Shown in pieces: positions 11,599 through 26,300 of a DNA stretch of 64,000 nucleotides. Under the pieces are notes generated by a model that made no database searches, was not told the DNA's origin, and saw only the letters and a list, made by a program, of their open reading frames with translations. The stretch lies in contig JAJTTP010000001.1 of the NCBI GenBank assembly GCA_023313575.1, positions 4,216,001 to 4,280,000 on the forward strand, read 5' to 3'. The position numbers and the translations under genes were made by a program. The first letter of the stretch is position 1. The number at the start of each line of letters is the position of its first letter. Origin of the DNA: Eutypella sp. D-1 (Eukaryota; Ascomycota; Sordariomycetes; Xylariales; Diatrypaceae).

Positions 11599-13176
11599 AT
11601 GGGACGCACGGAACCCTCGCTCGGCCGGCCGCCCGCGGGTTTTCGCCGCGATGTTCGCGCGAAGAGGGCTAAGGCCACTGCCAACAAGGTGATCCCGTCG
11701 GTGTTGTCGGCGCATCCCCGCGCGCGCCGGGGCGTCGACGCTGCGGAGCTGATCGTGGACCCGCCCCCCGCCGCCGCCGCTAAGGACGGGGAGGGGCCTA
11801 TGTCTCAGAAGTCGCAACGGCAGGGCCACGAGCGTGGACCGGCCGGACCCCTTCGAATCTCCATGCGGGTGGCTGACACGCTAAGAGTTGCACACTCACT
11901 ATTATCACCGCGCCCCTCGACTACCTCAGCTGTACAGGAGTATTCCCGAGATCAGAATCAGGAGTCGAGTCGCAATCGAAAGGGGCCCGGGTCGGGGCCG
12001 GATCTCGGCAACCGTACGGCGCGTGTGGGTATCCTCAACATGGCATCGCCACTGTCGCCGGACGGCGGGTTCCTGAACGGGTCCGCAGGCGGGGATTCGT
12101 CGCTGTGCTTGATGCGCACGACGCTCCTGCCCTCTCTGCGCGACGTCTTCTACCGTCTCCCCGAGCTTAGCGCTGTCTACACCCCCGACGTTCTCGTGTT
12201 TCGCCGCAGCGGCGATATAGACGACGCTGAGAATGAGGACGATATGCTACCTAAAAGCCAGCGTTGGTTTGTTGACTGCATCAGTGCCGCTATGCTCAGG
12301 CTGCCTGAGACGCAGGAGGTGGCGGTGGAGGCAGGTTCAGAAGATCAAGCGGAGGTGAACGACAGCAAAGATGGGAGTGACAGTGATGATGAGGCCGCCG
12401 CTATTGCGACTACCAGAAAGGTCTATGCCGACCCCGCCGACAGGGAGCTAGTCCTGCGCAAGATGCGCGTCGTCCTGCGCGTCGCCCAGGCCAAGGGTAT
12501 CAAGAAGCTTGTCCTCGGCGCCTGGGGCTGCGGGGCATATGGCAATCCGGTCGAGGAGATTGCCGCCGCGTGGCAGAGGGTGCTACTCGGCGGCAGTGGC
12601 GGCCGCGCATGTGCCCGTACCAACCATGGCAACAATAATAATATTACCCGCCAAGGTGACAAGAGCAATGGGCGGCACAAAGGCAACAACAAGAAGGGCA
12701 GAAAGGCCAAGGAAACCTGGGACGGCATTGAAGAAGTGGTGTTCGCTATCAGGAGTGCCGGCGTTGCCGAGCGCTTCGCGAAGGCCTTTGGTGACGGGCT
12801 AGTATGGGACGAAGATGAGCCTTGCCTCGAAGATATGGAGAAGGATGATGACAATGATGATGTTAGGACGCGGGACCAGAACGGAGATGAGGATCCGGAA
12901 CTGCGCCAGCTCCGCGAGCTTCGGCAGAAGATCCAGCATCTCGAGCTGCAGGCCCAACAGGCACGCACCCCGCGGCTAAGGTCCGGCCTTGAAGCCGTCC
13001 TCGCCGGACTAAAGAGCCAGCTGCCAGAGGAAGATGCAGAAGAGAATGGGACGGCTTCTCCTAACAGGCGCGAGTCCTCTGCTGAGCATAGAAATGACAA
13101 CAGCCAAAGTGAAGGGCATAGTGATGTTGAAGAGATGGTGGCAAGCGAAGGCGGCAGCGAGTCAGATAACAGTTAA
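11599..13176 (+). CDS. Microbial-type PARG domain protein (TIGR02452/DUF2263-like), probable loss of catalytic motif
   Basis: Single exon, 525 residues, start in a good context (caccATGG). The N-terminal helix region (HPRARRGVDAAELIVDPPP), VADTLRVAHSLL (about 91-102), RVGILNMASPLSP (about 142-154) and LVLGAWGCGAYGNP (about 304-317) match the macrodomain fold of microbial-type poly(ADP-ribose) glycohydrolases, which hydrolyse ADP-ribose chains. The family's diagnostic block, a Gly-rich loop followed by Gln-Glu-Glu, here reads DGGFLNGSAGGDSSLC (residues 155-170), so the Gln-Glu-Glu has become Gly-Asp-Ser or similar. The middle (about 220-275) is acidic. A long insert (about 336-376) is Asn/Lys rich. 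The C-terminal 120 residues are a charged coiled-coil-like region. The protein may bind ADP-ribose without cleaving it; that is inference. Confidence 0.8.
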   Translation: MGRTEPSLGRPPAGFRRDVRAKRAKATANKVIPSVLSAHPRARRGVDAAELIVDPPPAAAAKDGEGPMSQKSQRQGHERGPAGPLRISMRVADTLRVAHSLLSPRPSTTSAVQEYSRDQNQESSRNRKGPGSGPDLGNRTARVGILNMASPLSPDGGFLNGSAGGDSSLCLMRTTLLPSLRDVFYRLPELSAVYTPDVLVFRRSGDIDDAENEDDMLPKSQRWFVDCISAAMLRLPETQEVAVEAGSEDQAEVNDSKDGSDSDDEAAAIATTRKVYADPADRELVLRKMRVVLRVAQAKGIKKLVLGAWGCGAYGNPVEEIAAAWQRVLLGGSGGRACARTNHGNNNNITRQGDKSNGRHKGNNKKGRKAKETWDGIEEVVFAIRSAGVAERFAKAFGDGLVWDEDEPCLEDMEKDDDNDDVRTRDQNGDEDPELRQLRELRQKIQHLELQAQQARTPRLRSGLEAVLAGLKSQLPEEDAEENGTASPNRRESSAEHRNDNSQSEGHSDVEEMVASEGGSESDNS

Positions 13177-15347
13177 AATACTCTGCGTATACCATACGTC
13201 CTTGAAAAAGATACTTATATTTCATAGCAATGCTGTAGATGTCGCTTTGGGTATCCCACTTCCCAATCAGATAATATCCGTAGCAAAATCAACTTTCTCC
13301 TGCCTGTCCCACATGTCAGTGGCGGGATCCGTATCAAATTATCGGCCAGCATCTTCATTGTTCTCATGTAATATGGACAGACTTTAATGTTTAGTGTACT
13401 GTCTAGATCCCTGAGAGACACAGTTCAGCTTCTGCGGCTTCCCGAAGACCTCCCGGTAGTCATGGGCGCACGCCTGGCCTCTGGCTCGTCGTCATTGGCG
13501 GCAGGCCCCAGCAGCTTAGAGAAAACTGGCAGGGTCATTTTCGTGTTCATTTCTAGCGAAGTAGTCCCAACCCACTCATGGGGACGAGGACCCAGTTGTG
13601 CTCTAAGAGGGGTGTTCGCTTAGTCAGTCCTTTGTCTAAGATAGATATTCACGCTTACTCAACAAATGCTCCTCTCATCTTGACATGTCTATCTTATCCG
13701 CTCCTCTCCCAGAGTCTGTAGGGGTAGTTCGCGAACATGATATGTCTTTTGGGTACTAGATACCTAGCTCTCTTGGGCAAATGAGGCAAGGGGAGAAAAA
13801 GTTGCAGCCCGAGGGAGTTATCCACCCAGTTCATGTATGCCACACAGGTGATACATCGCCGCTTGGAGGTGTTCAGGGGAAGCTGAAACTTCAGGAAAGG
13901 TCGTGTCTTCCACGTTAAGTACCCAGGTGCCTAAGGTAAGGCTCACCTCATACAACGGGGTTACCTACCTAGGTACCTATCTACGGCACCTGCCTCTACT
14001 CTAGCCACCGGCTCAATTAGATAGACGGAAGTCACAGCCGATACCATAGTAACTGCTGGATCTAGGTGTTATTACGTAAGAAGAGGATCGTAGCTGCCTC
14101 AGGCGTTCAAGTGGATATGTGAGTTTATTGCTATCTACGTCACTTGCCTCTCCTATAGCAAGGGACCTCCGCGCCTTATTTCATCTAGCGTAACTGGCCA
14201 TGGATCGGCCTATCTGGATACACATAAAAGTGAAAAGTATATTAATCTAGTACAATCCAACCATTCTTAAGTCTTTGCGGCCACATGTGATGCCATTCTA
14301 ACGCGGACTATCTATACGCAGGGCTAATGTGGTTCGAATACCTCTTTTCCCCCTTGATACTTAGTCTAGCTCCGATGCCTATTGTATGTTTGGCCGTGAT
14401 ATTACTTCATGGGACTCGTATATACATGCACGGTCCGCATGGTTTAGATTAGGCACCCAACATCAACGAACATGGCATTCCACCAAAAAGGGGGGACGGG
14501 AAGGGGGAAGCAAGTGAGATGGGGTCTTTCTTGGAAAAAGGAAGATAAATGCTCTAGTGAAGATCCTATTGCTGCCGTGAAACTGTGAAAACTGCCTAGA
14601 CTACGAAGGAAGAAGAAACAAAAGAGGCCCTTCTTTCTCCCACAATCTCGATTTCTAAACCTTCGCGATGGCCTAGCAGCAAGTAAGTGCAAACACATAA
14701 GGATCGAGGACGGGAAAAAAAGAAGAAAAAACATGAACATGATCGAACCCATGCCTCGAAGAGAGAAGAGACATAATAAAAGGCGTAGCAGCACACTCCC
14801 TTTCCTCCCCCAATCCACATTTTCAGCCATGCCCCCTTCTTTCCCCCCCTTTTTTGTCATCAGCCAGCAACTCCAACGGAGATCGTGTCCCATTGTACGT
14901 AAAAAGTGCCAAAGATGCAGAAAACCGAAACGTGAGATCTGATCATGAGGTTAAAAGTTTCTTGATTATCCCCCCACGCCCGATGCGGAACAGGTGGAAA
15001 GAGCCTGCCTCTCTTGGGTGCTCTTGCCTCCCTGTGCCGCGAATGGACGCGGAAAGGCACCGTCGTGCATTTCGTAACATCGAATTGTACAAAATTCCAT
15101 TCCAGTACGCCCCTCCCCTTGTCTTCCGAAATCAACTTTGCATAGGCAAGAGAATCGATATGTCGCAGAAACGAACGGTTCACTGAGCCGGCCCACCAGG
15201 GTGAGAACGATTACGTGAAATGATGCGTGAATTATGGACTATATCGATAACTCCCGGATCGGCTGGCATTTTCAACCAACCCTTAAAGAGCGAGGGAGAC
15301 GTAGGATGGACGTGAGTCCGAGGAGATGCCAAGTTGCACCACACCGT
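13177..15347. other. 2.2 kb convergent spacer
   Basis: Between the PARG-like gene and ARF1, which converge. Open frames are short and of low-complexity composition. A palindromic CTACCTAGGTACCTA motif lies at about 13966-13980. No tRNA or protein family was recognised. The ARF1 3' untranslated region presumably takes up the right end. Confidence 0.55.
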
Positions 15348-18411
<3,064 letters not shown>

Positions 18412-19316
18412 ATGCACATCCTATCCTCGGCCTCAATACTGCTGGCCAGTCTGCTGCCGGCGGCCGTGCTGGCCCACAACATCCAGCTGCCCTCCCACGG
18501 CCGCGAGTGTTTCCACGAGGAGCTGCACAAGGATGACAAGATGACCGTCACTTTCCAGGTCGGCGACCGGGAGTTTGGCAGCGCCGGCAACCTCGACATC
18601 GATTTCTGGGTACGCCGTTCCTCTCTCTCTCCCCCTCCTCCCCCTTCTCCCCTCCCTTCTCCCCTTTTCCAATGGTAATCAGCGATGTGGGAGTGATGTG
18701 GGAGGAGCGATGTGGGAGGATCTCTACCATGCGAACCCCTCCTTAACCTAGCCTTATTCTCATATATATATACAGATCACAAACCCCCTCGGCCAGTACG
18801 AGACCATGCAGAAGACCGTGTCCAACGGCGACTACTCCTTCGACGCCAAACACGACGGCAAGTACATGTACTGCTTCGGCAACGAGCACTGGGGCGCCAA
18901 CAGCAAGGAGGTCTCCTTCAACGTCCACGGCATCGTCTACGTCTCCGAGGCCGACGCGCCCCAAGACCCCCTAGAATCCGAAGGTACGTGAAGAGAAAAG
19001 AAGAAAAAAAATAAGGGGTATCGTGTGATCATGGCAACAAACGGTCAATGGCAGGAGGGAAGCCCGTGAGGGTTTTCGCTAATACTTTTTTTTTCCCTCT
19101 CTCTTTGCAGTCCGCAAACTCTCCGAACTCCTCACCCAGGTCAAGGACGAGCAGTCCTACATCATCGTCCGCGAGCGCACCCACCGCAACACCGCCGAGA
19201 GCACCAACAGCCGCGTCAAGTGGTGGAACGTCTTCGTCATCGGCGTCGTCATCGGCGAGTCCCTCTTCCAGGTCTGGTGGCTGCGGCGCTTCTTCGAGGT
19301 CAAGCGCGTCGTATAG
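18412..19316 (+). CDS. EMP24: p24 family cargo receptor Emp24 (TMED2-like)
   Basis: Type I membrane protein of COPII/COPI vesicles that helps load GPI-anchored and other cargo. Exons are 18412-18609, 18776-18983 and 19111-19316 (phases 0 and 1), 203 residues. Visible features: signal peptide MHILSSASILLASLLPAAVLA, a GOLD domain with the cysteine pair (RECFHEEL and YMYCFGNE), a coiled-coil linker (VRKLSELLTQVKDEQSYIIVRERTHRNTAE), one transmembrane helix (WWNVFVIGVVIGESLFQVWWL), and the cytosolic tail RRFFEVKRVV with the diphenylalanine and the C-terminal Val-Val used for coat binding. This tail is typical of the p24-beta branch. Confidence 0.95.
18682..18720. repeat. Short GATGTGGGAG tandem repeat in EMP24 intron 1
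   Basis: Three near-identical copies of GATGTGGGAG with 3-6 bp between them, inside the first intron of EMP24. Explains the intron's unusual length (166 bp); no function can be read from it. Confidence 0.7.
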
Positions 19317-20115
19317 GGAAGGAAGCAAGGAAAGATGTGAAAGTGTGCTGTGTGATATATCTCTCTGGCTTGTTGGCTGGCTCGGCGGGCGGACTTCGCC
19401 CGTGCCCAGGTAACCAAACCAAACGCCTGGTCATAATTCTGTATCTTTTTGATATGTTGGTGGTTTCCCCGGGTTTTGCGTCATCAATCACCTGGTATGG
19501 ATTGTTGATGGGCTGAGCGTACCTGGGCATTTTGCTATCACGGGAAATACGGCGGATTACGATCGTGACGGAGAATCAATCAAAAAAAACTTTGTATATT
19601 CTATGGGAACTACGTTCGGAGCTCGTCTCCTAGTCTGGTAAGCCACCTCGTGACAAGGTGAATCGTTCAGGAGACAATAAAGCCGCTTGAACTGAACGAG
19701 TCTACGTTCTCTAGCTCTTGGATTGTGCCATCAAAAATTCATATATATATAGGTCAAATAAAGGGATTGAAACCCATATTCTCCCAATTACTTATTATAT
19801 GCATGTGCATTAACTTGGGTATCATGATTAAAACATGCTCGTTCTCGGACCCCAGACCAGACACTCTTATGAGACTCCATTCATGACATTTTTAGTTTCT
19901 CGGGGAGGAACCGATCCCCGGAAATACTTTCTTTATAGTCCAATATCATCGTGACTAAACAAACCAACTCGCTATATACATGCTGGCCAGCACATAGAAA
20001 CGAAAAATCGACTTTTCCTTTCCTCATACCTGTTCCCCTGGAGATGGATATATGGACCCTCCCCACCAGTCCAATTATCCTGCAAACCCCCCTTCATATT
20101 ATATATAAAAATTTT
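19317..20115. other. Convergent 3' spacer (EMP24 / SulP transporter)
   Basis: 799 bp, AT-rich, between converging genes, with an ATATATATAT run near 19740. Probably two 3' untranslated regions; no gene seen. Confidence 0.55.
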
Positions 20116-23100
20116 TCAGTTCGCGACGGCGGAGATGTAGTTCGTCATGACGTTCATGCGTTCGGAGGTGAGGCGGAGGGAGACGGCGAGGAGCTCGCGG
20201 GCGACGTCGGGCTCGTCGCGCTGGAGTCGCAGCCAGGCGTCGGAGTCGAGGACCCAGAGGGCGGCGTCGCGGGCGGCGGAGACGGTGGCGGTGCGGTCGG
20301 TGGACGAGAAGAAGGGGAGTTCGCCGCACGACGTGCCCTGCACGATGGGCTCCGACAGCCGGCCCTGCGGCGTCTCGTAGTCCGCCCGCAGCTCCCCGCG
20401 CTCCACCAGGTAGAACCCGGACGCGGGTTCGCCCCGCCGGTACAGCACCTCCCCCGCGGCCACCTCCACCCGCGCGAAGTACGGCTTCGCCCGGAACCAG
20501 AAGTCCTCGTTCTGCGAGCTCACATCGTGGAACACCTGCAGCATGAGCCGCAGCGGCTCGCTTATGCTCTGCCACCGCGTCGCGCGGCGCATCTCCTGTT
20601 GCGTCAGGACGTTCTTGGCCGCCTGGTGGAGACGACTTCGTCTGGGAGACTGGGAGAGGATATCCAGGCCGGAGATAGAGTGGTTGTTGTTATTGTTGCC
20701 TCCCGGCACATCTACATGGGCTGACGCCGCCGGTCTGGAAACCCTCAGTGCCTCCTGACGGGCGTAGAAAGTCTTGAGCTGCTCGTTTTCGCAGCTCTCC
20801 AGGGCGGAGTTCAGATCAGGCATGAACTTGACCTCAATACCGTCGTCACTGCCCAGCCCCACGGCTCTCAGATCGCGGCCGAGCCTGCTTTCTGGATCCT
20901 TGCCGCTGATGAGGAGCTCGACCCCTTTCTTGTGTAGGAGCCGGCTGATCGTCATGAACCCCTCGCTTGCTGAGTAGTCTATTCCTGTCACATGCCATAG
21001 GTCAATGATTAGAAACTTGATCGGATTGTCCTGGAAGAATTCGTCTGAGATCACCTCGCGGATCTTCTCGTCGACACCAACGATCGTGCCGAAGAATAGA
21101 AACCCGGATAGTTTGATGATGTACGTTTGCTGGCCAATCTGCTTGAGAAAATAGTGCTGAGAGGGATTCCTCCTCACTATTGAGCCGACTTGGTCTCCGG
21201 TATAGGTGGCTCGGATAGCTGGGACACGAGACGAGTGGAATACGGCTGACACGAAGGCCAGTATAATACCCAAGAAGATACCAGCGACGAAGTCGTACAT
21301 GCCCATCGTCAGGATGATAACGATAATCTGAGAAGTGTCAGCTAAATGTATTTGAGTTCTACTCGTCTGGGGGTGTTACCTACCGTAAGGTATTCGAGCA
21401 CCTTCAGTTTCCGTCTAGGTGCCACCAACGCGTCTTCCAGCAACTCAAAACCGAGGACAAAAATCAGTGTCCCGACCATCATCACCGGAATATATCCGAT
21501 GACCACCCCGCCAATCACGAGCATGCCAAATGTGAGTCCGGCAAGCATTAAGCCACCAAGTCGACTATCACCCCCAGACCTCATGAAGAACAACGTGTTT
21601 GCGTAAACGAGGTAGTTCTGAATGCTTCCAGCAAGACCACTGAGGAAGTTGGAGTAGCCGTGAAGTTTGAGTTCGTGGTTCAGATCCGCATTGTCCTCAC
21701 CGGTGCTTTGCGCCAAGGCAGGTACATTGATGGGCACATGCAGAAGGCTGAAGAAGGTCAAGGCGAACATTGCGCCGATGCATTGAGTAATGGCACCCCA
21801 ATGGACCAGATCGAACTCTTGTCACAAGTCAGTAGGTGTCGAGCGACTGTCGATTGTAGGCGAGAACTTACTGTATAAGGTCCAGAAATACCACCACGGC
21901 TCATCCGCGGGTGGTGCATCAAAGATCCATCCACCGCGCCTTAGATTTCCCGGTTCTATGCCGTTGATGGAAAATACAAAGAAATAGAAAACCATGGGTA
22001 TCAGTAGAATATAAACAGACAAAAAGTATTGGGAGGTAATCTTCTTCTGGAGTCCGAAGAGGAGAATAGACAGACCAAGAGGGATGAGCCAAAGCGGCAG
22101 GGTGTCAGATTGGATTAGCTTTCGGCCGGTATCGAGGTCATATCGGAACTCCTCCAGTCGAGCAGATACTTCAAACCCGGTGGCAACTAGGAACCAGCCG
22201 ACGCCGCCGATGCATCCAATAAGTATGTGACGAGGAATGAAGCCCACGATATATCCCAAACGAAACCTCCCCATCAAATAGAACACAAGACCGGTAAGCA
22301 TAGAGCTGAGAGCATACGAAGTTATTGTAGTCGCAATGACAGCGTCTGGGTTATCCGCTCCCACGATGGACTCGATAGTGGCTGCCATATTGTGGAAAAA
22401 AGGGACAACCTCGATCTATACGATGGTTAATCGACGGTATTGGCAAAACAGGGAGGGTACTACACACCAATTCAGATCCCACCCCACCTCTGAATATACT
22501 TCCGAATGAGAAAGTCACTTGAGCGATGATAGTGCTGACATAGAATATAGATATGCCCGCAGGACCGAGACATGAGAAGATTGGGTTCCCGAGAGGAAAC
22601 AAGATCATGCCTATATCATACTCAGTTGCTAATGGTCATCATCAATGAAGAACGCAGTGCGTTGCACTCACCATATGACAGAGCGTCTAGAATATTGAGA
22701 AGAAGCCCGACAATGACAGAAGGCACACAACGTGCCGGAGCTACCACGGCATGTTGCCAGATAACTCTCCTATCCCAGGTTTTTGGGTGCATCGCACCCG
22801 TGATGTTTTGGAGTTTACTCCCGCCATGAGCCCCGGCAGGTAGAATGTATCGTTTCAGAAAGGACCGCGACTTGGGCTTCTGTGCCTCAATGTCGCCGAA
22901 TTCGGAGGTGCTGCTAGGAGTTCCTGGCTGCCCGGGTTTAGGACCGAGCAACGGGGTCGTCTCGGACAGGGAAGCTCCCCTGCCGTTTAGGGAGACCAGA
23001 GGATCCTCGTGGTGAGAAGACGTCTCGGGTGTGAGGATCAATGATCCATGATGGCCAATATCCTGGCGATCATCATGACCAACAGATGGCCCGCCGGGTG

Positions 23101-23682
23101 ACTGCGGAGGGGATCGTCTAAGCATGCTGGACAGTACTGATGGGCCGATATCCACTTCTGGTGAAGATGGCTCAGAGTCCTCCTCCGCGATGGCCTCCTC
23201 TGACGCGAGAAGATCCCCTTGATGGTCTGGCCCATCTTGAGTGACCGAGGTGTCGGGCCTCAGGCGCGTGGAGGCTGAGGACCTGCGAGCGAGGAACGAG
23301 GCATTCCGCTTGTCCTTCTTATCAGATAAGACATAGGAAGCAAGCTCGGCTGTATCCTCACGGACGCTACGAGCAAACTGAGCACTGTCGATGGGAGCTA
23401 AGGCAACGATGAGCTGAATGACAGCCATTGGATGGGTTGTCTATGGGGTTTAAGGGGGAGAAACTTACACAGGTGGTCTCTCGCGGAGCCGGGTATAAAA
23501 GACCTCGTAGGCTCCCTATGGGCCGCAGAGGTTGCCGAAGTCGAGAGCAATCTTGCGTCAGCGTGGGCGAATAGGGAGCTCTGGCTAGTGTGGCCGGTCG
23601 AGTCTTCCTCATCAGCGGCCGGCTCAGGCGGCGTGGAAGGAGATCTTCTCCAAGAGGAGAAGCCGAATGGTAAAGAGGACAT
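20116..23682 (-). CDS. SulP/SLC26-type transporter with STAS and cyclic-nucleotide-binding domains
   Basis: Six exons: 23682-23469, 23397-22672, 22610-22468, 22415-21872, 21817-21384 and 21327-20116, giving 1090 residues; every junction keeps frame. Layout: about 300 mostly polar, Ser-rich residues; a SulP membrane domain (about 300-730, with GPAGISIFYVSTIIAQVTF, GFIPRHILIGCIGGVGWFL and MMVGTLIFVLGFELLEDAL); a STAS domain (about 755-880, FLIIDLWHVTGIDYSASEGF); an Asn-rich linker; and a C-terminal cyclic-nucleotide-binding fold (about 965-1080). The last keeps the phosphate-binding pattern GEL (1022-1024) followed by Arg1032-Thr-Ala. The architecture matches the fungal family of yeast YGR125W (Vsb1, vacuolar basic amino acid storage) and S. 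pombe SPAC24H6.11c rather than plasma-membrane sulfate permeases. The substrate is not readable from sequence. The first exon is easily missed; an alternative upstream Met at 23817 is less likely. Confidence 0.88.
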
Positions 23683-23777
23683 TGGCCTATACGACGAGCT
23701 CTTACAGCTCCCAGGAAATCCGATTGAACTATTTGGTAGAGCAGAACATTGATGAGGAGCAACTGGGTAGGAGGAAG

Positions 23778-23799
23778 CACACACACACGCACACACACA
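23778..23799. repeat. (CA)n microsatellite
   Basis: CACACACACACGCACACACACA, 22 bp with one CG interruption, just upstream of the transporter start. Confidence 0.85.
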
Positions 23800-24869
23800 G
23801 TGCGGGACGCGAGTCAAGACCCCTGGTGGTTAACACATGCAAGATGAAGTTACACGAGTGTGATTTTAAGAAGGGAAAAATCACGAAGTGGAAACACCCG
23901 AGATCCTAGACAGCCGTAACCTGGGAATACAGAGGCTGAAGCTAGAGACATCTGCATGATGAAGATGTAACTCAGACATTGGTAGGAATGTACAAAATAT
24001 GTAGAATTCAGGCCTGGACCAACATAGATAGATACATGGATCGATCAATTCAATATAACTACTTAACCAGTCTACTTAATGGCCCGGGGATGATAAGAGT
24101 TCCCCGGGGCCTTCTTGTTGGAGTCTTCTAAAGTTACTTTTACAGTTTAGACTCATCAGCTCTAGCCGTAACTGGCCGTCGAACGACCTTAAGTACATAT
24201 ATAGTACAGTAGTCTGGACCCGCAGAATTTGCTAGACCACGCTAAATGACGGCAAAGCAGAGCAAATTTGCATGCCCAGGTGCCTAGCTAGGTAGGTATG
24301 CTCCACTAGGAATGATAGCCAAGGAGCCCCTCTGGAGTGGCGCCAACGTTACTTTATATATAGCGAAACTACGGATAGGCATGTGCTTTACTATGTAGCC
24401 GTGGATAATACCGAGAATTTATATATATCCATGGATCTATCAGTGAGGCCAGAACACCTCGGGAATACCTAGGTACCTTGAGCTTATCTGGGTAGCCTCG
24501 GAGTCTATCAATGTAGTTAACTTGGAGATCTCTATAATCGTAGCCTCTGTTTTGGTTTATCTCTTCCCGTCATCACCTTGGAACAATGCTGGGCTCAACT
24601 ACCCAGATAGCAATAACGTATAAAAGATAACACACACTGGTTATAAAAACAAGCCCCATCGAGACGAATGTTAATATCCGTTATTTTAACCCAAACAATT
24701 AACTAACCCTCATGAATGACATTATTCAAATACATTACACACAGTTACACCACAAATACATTTTACCCGGGAGAGAAAAGGGGGAAGATTTCCATCACAC
24801 ATATTGCAGGTAAGTTACCTAGATACTTCCAGGTTACTACTAAAATATGCAGTCGACCAATGCCCCTAT

Positions 24870-24883
24870 CCCCCCCCCCCCCC
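24870..24883. repeat. Poly-C homopolymer (14 C)
   Basis: Uninterrupted cytosine run between CCCCTAT and ACGCGGGG; length is subject to sequencing error. Confidence 0.85.
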
Positions 24884-26300
24884 ACGCGGGGAGGGTATAT
24901 GGGGGGAAAATAGAGACACGCCATGTCGTTCCCTTCTCTCCTCATTCCCATTCAACGTCTATGGGGCACGGCACGCGGCTATGAGGTTGCATTTGCGATT
25001 TCACGAAACATGCTTCTCGGTGCAATAAACGGCCCCATCCTCGACTTCTTACAGCTGCGTCTCTGCATGCATATGATGCAATCGAGTTGCTCCTACCCCT
25101 GTCTGGCTGTTGGTAGCCAATTTAGCCCAGGTAGCAGTCCAGAAGAAAGAAGGGAGAAAAAAACAGTCGGCGTCTGGGCGCCTGGGCGTGCACCCTCCTC
25201 CGGCTGGACAAGCGGGGCACATACACCGAGAGCCGGATGACAGTGCGAATTGAGCCGAAAGTTGCAGCTCTACGTAGTAGTAGCTGAGAATTTAGCATCG
25301 GCAGCTGATATTGACCTTATAGGCAACGAATATGTATGTCTATGTAGCACGACAACGTCAAAGTCACGTCGTACGACTTCAGGATCATCGAAAGCGGCAG
25401 CGTCTATCTGCCAAGGGAAGACTTCTTCGACCCCTCACGCTCCTCATTACCCAGGTACCGAAGGATATAACGCAGTTGCGTGTTCATGACTTTATTTAAA
25501 ATATGCTACGACCTACCTGCATATCGGTATTATAACCAGGTCGATCGTATACAGTTTGCCGCGTACGGAGTATCAAGTAAGACGGTCGCGTGCCCACTCC
25601 CAAAAAATGCCCAGACATGTCTTGCTGGAACAACGGTTTATTCATGCATGGGCTGCGGCCTGCAGGCTGCGGGCGCCACCAGGACCCTGGAATATTTTAC
25701 GTATCTCAAAGCTATAACATTCGTCGAGCTCCCGGCAGCAGGAGGAAAAGCAACGGGACGGCCCTCTTCTTGGTCCAGTTCTTTCCAAAGCAACGATGCG
25801 ACTTCGAAACTCTGCGCCGTCAGATGTTGGCCCTCCGCCCGTAACCCACGAGTTCTACCAACCCCCACATCCAATTTCTTTCCTGATTCGATGCCGCATT
25901 CATGGGTTCCTGGGTCCATGTCTCATCGGGGCAACAGGATGTGATGTATACGATGCGCAAGGGATATTGCCTCGGACATGAGTCCGGTCCGCCCATAGAG
26001 CATGAAGAGACGATCAAATTTCTCTATTCAGACCAACAATGTTCATGTTGTATGCAAGTCCACCGTCTTGGCCTCGGGTCGGGGAGCAAAGCCGTATATC
26101 GCCTAGATGCAGGTAATCAATTCGGCGTGAGCATATACCAGAAACCTCGGAGACGTAGTCATGACGGAACCCCCACCCAAGGATTTCCAAAAACGAGATT
26201 TCCCCGACCAGCAGTGCCCATGGTATGATTCCAACGGCGCATACGTTATAGCGGATACTAAATGTCGTAATATCGACCGCCTCGATCTGGACCTCCTAGC

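Larger units (their letters stand above)
23683..26300. other. 2.6 kb gene-poor spacer
   Basis: AT-rich interval upstream of the transporter and downstream of PSF1. It contains a CA microsatellite (about 23778-23799), a 14-C homopolymer (24870-24883) and CCTAGGTA-type palindromes near 24290 and 24470. Between 25480 and 26228 several overlapping open frames occur on both strands, but none shows a recognisable domain or convincing splice structure. Confidence 0.5.

Noticed and set aside
12423..13100. 225-codon frame opposite the PARG-like gene
   Set aside because: Ser/Arg/Leu-rich low-complexity antisense shadow with no domain.
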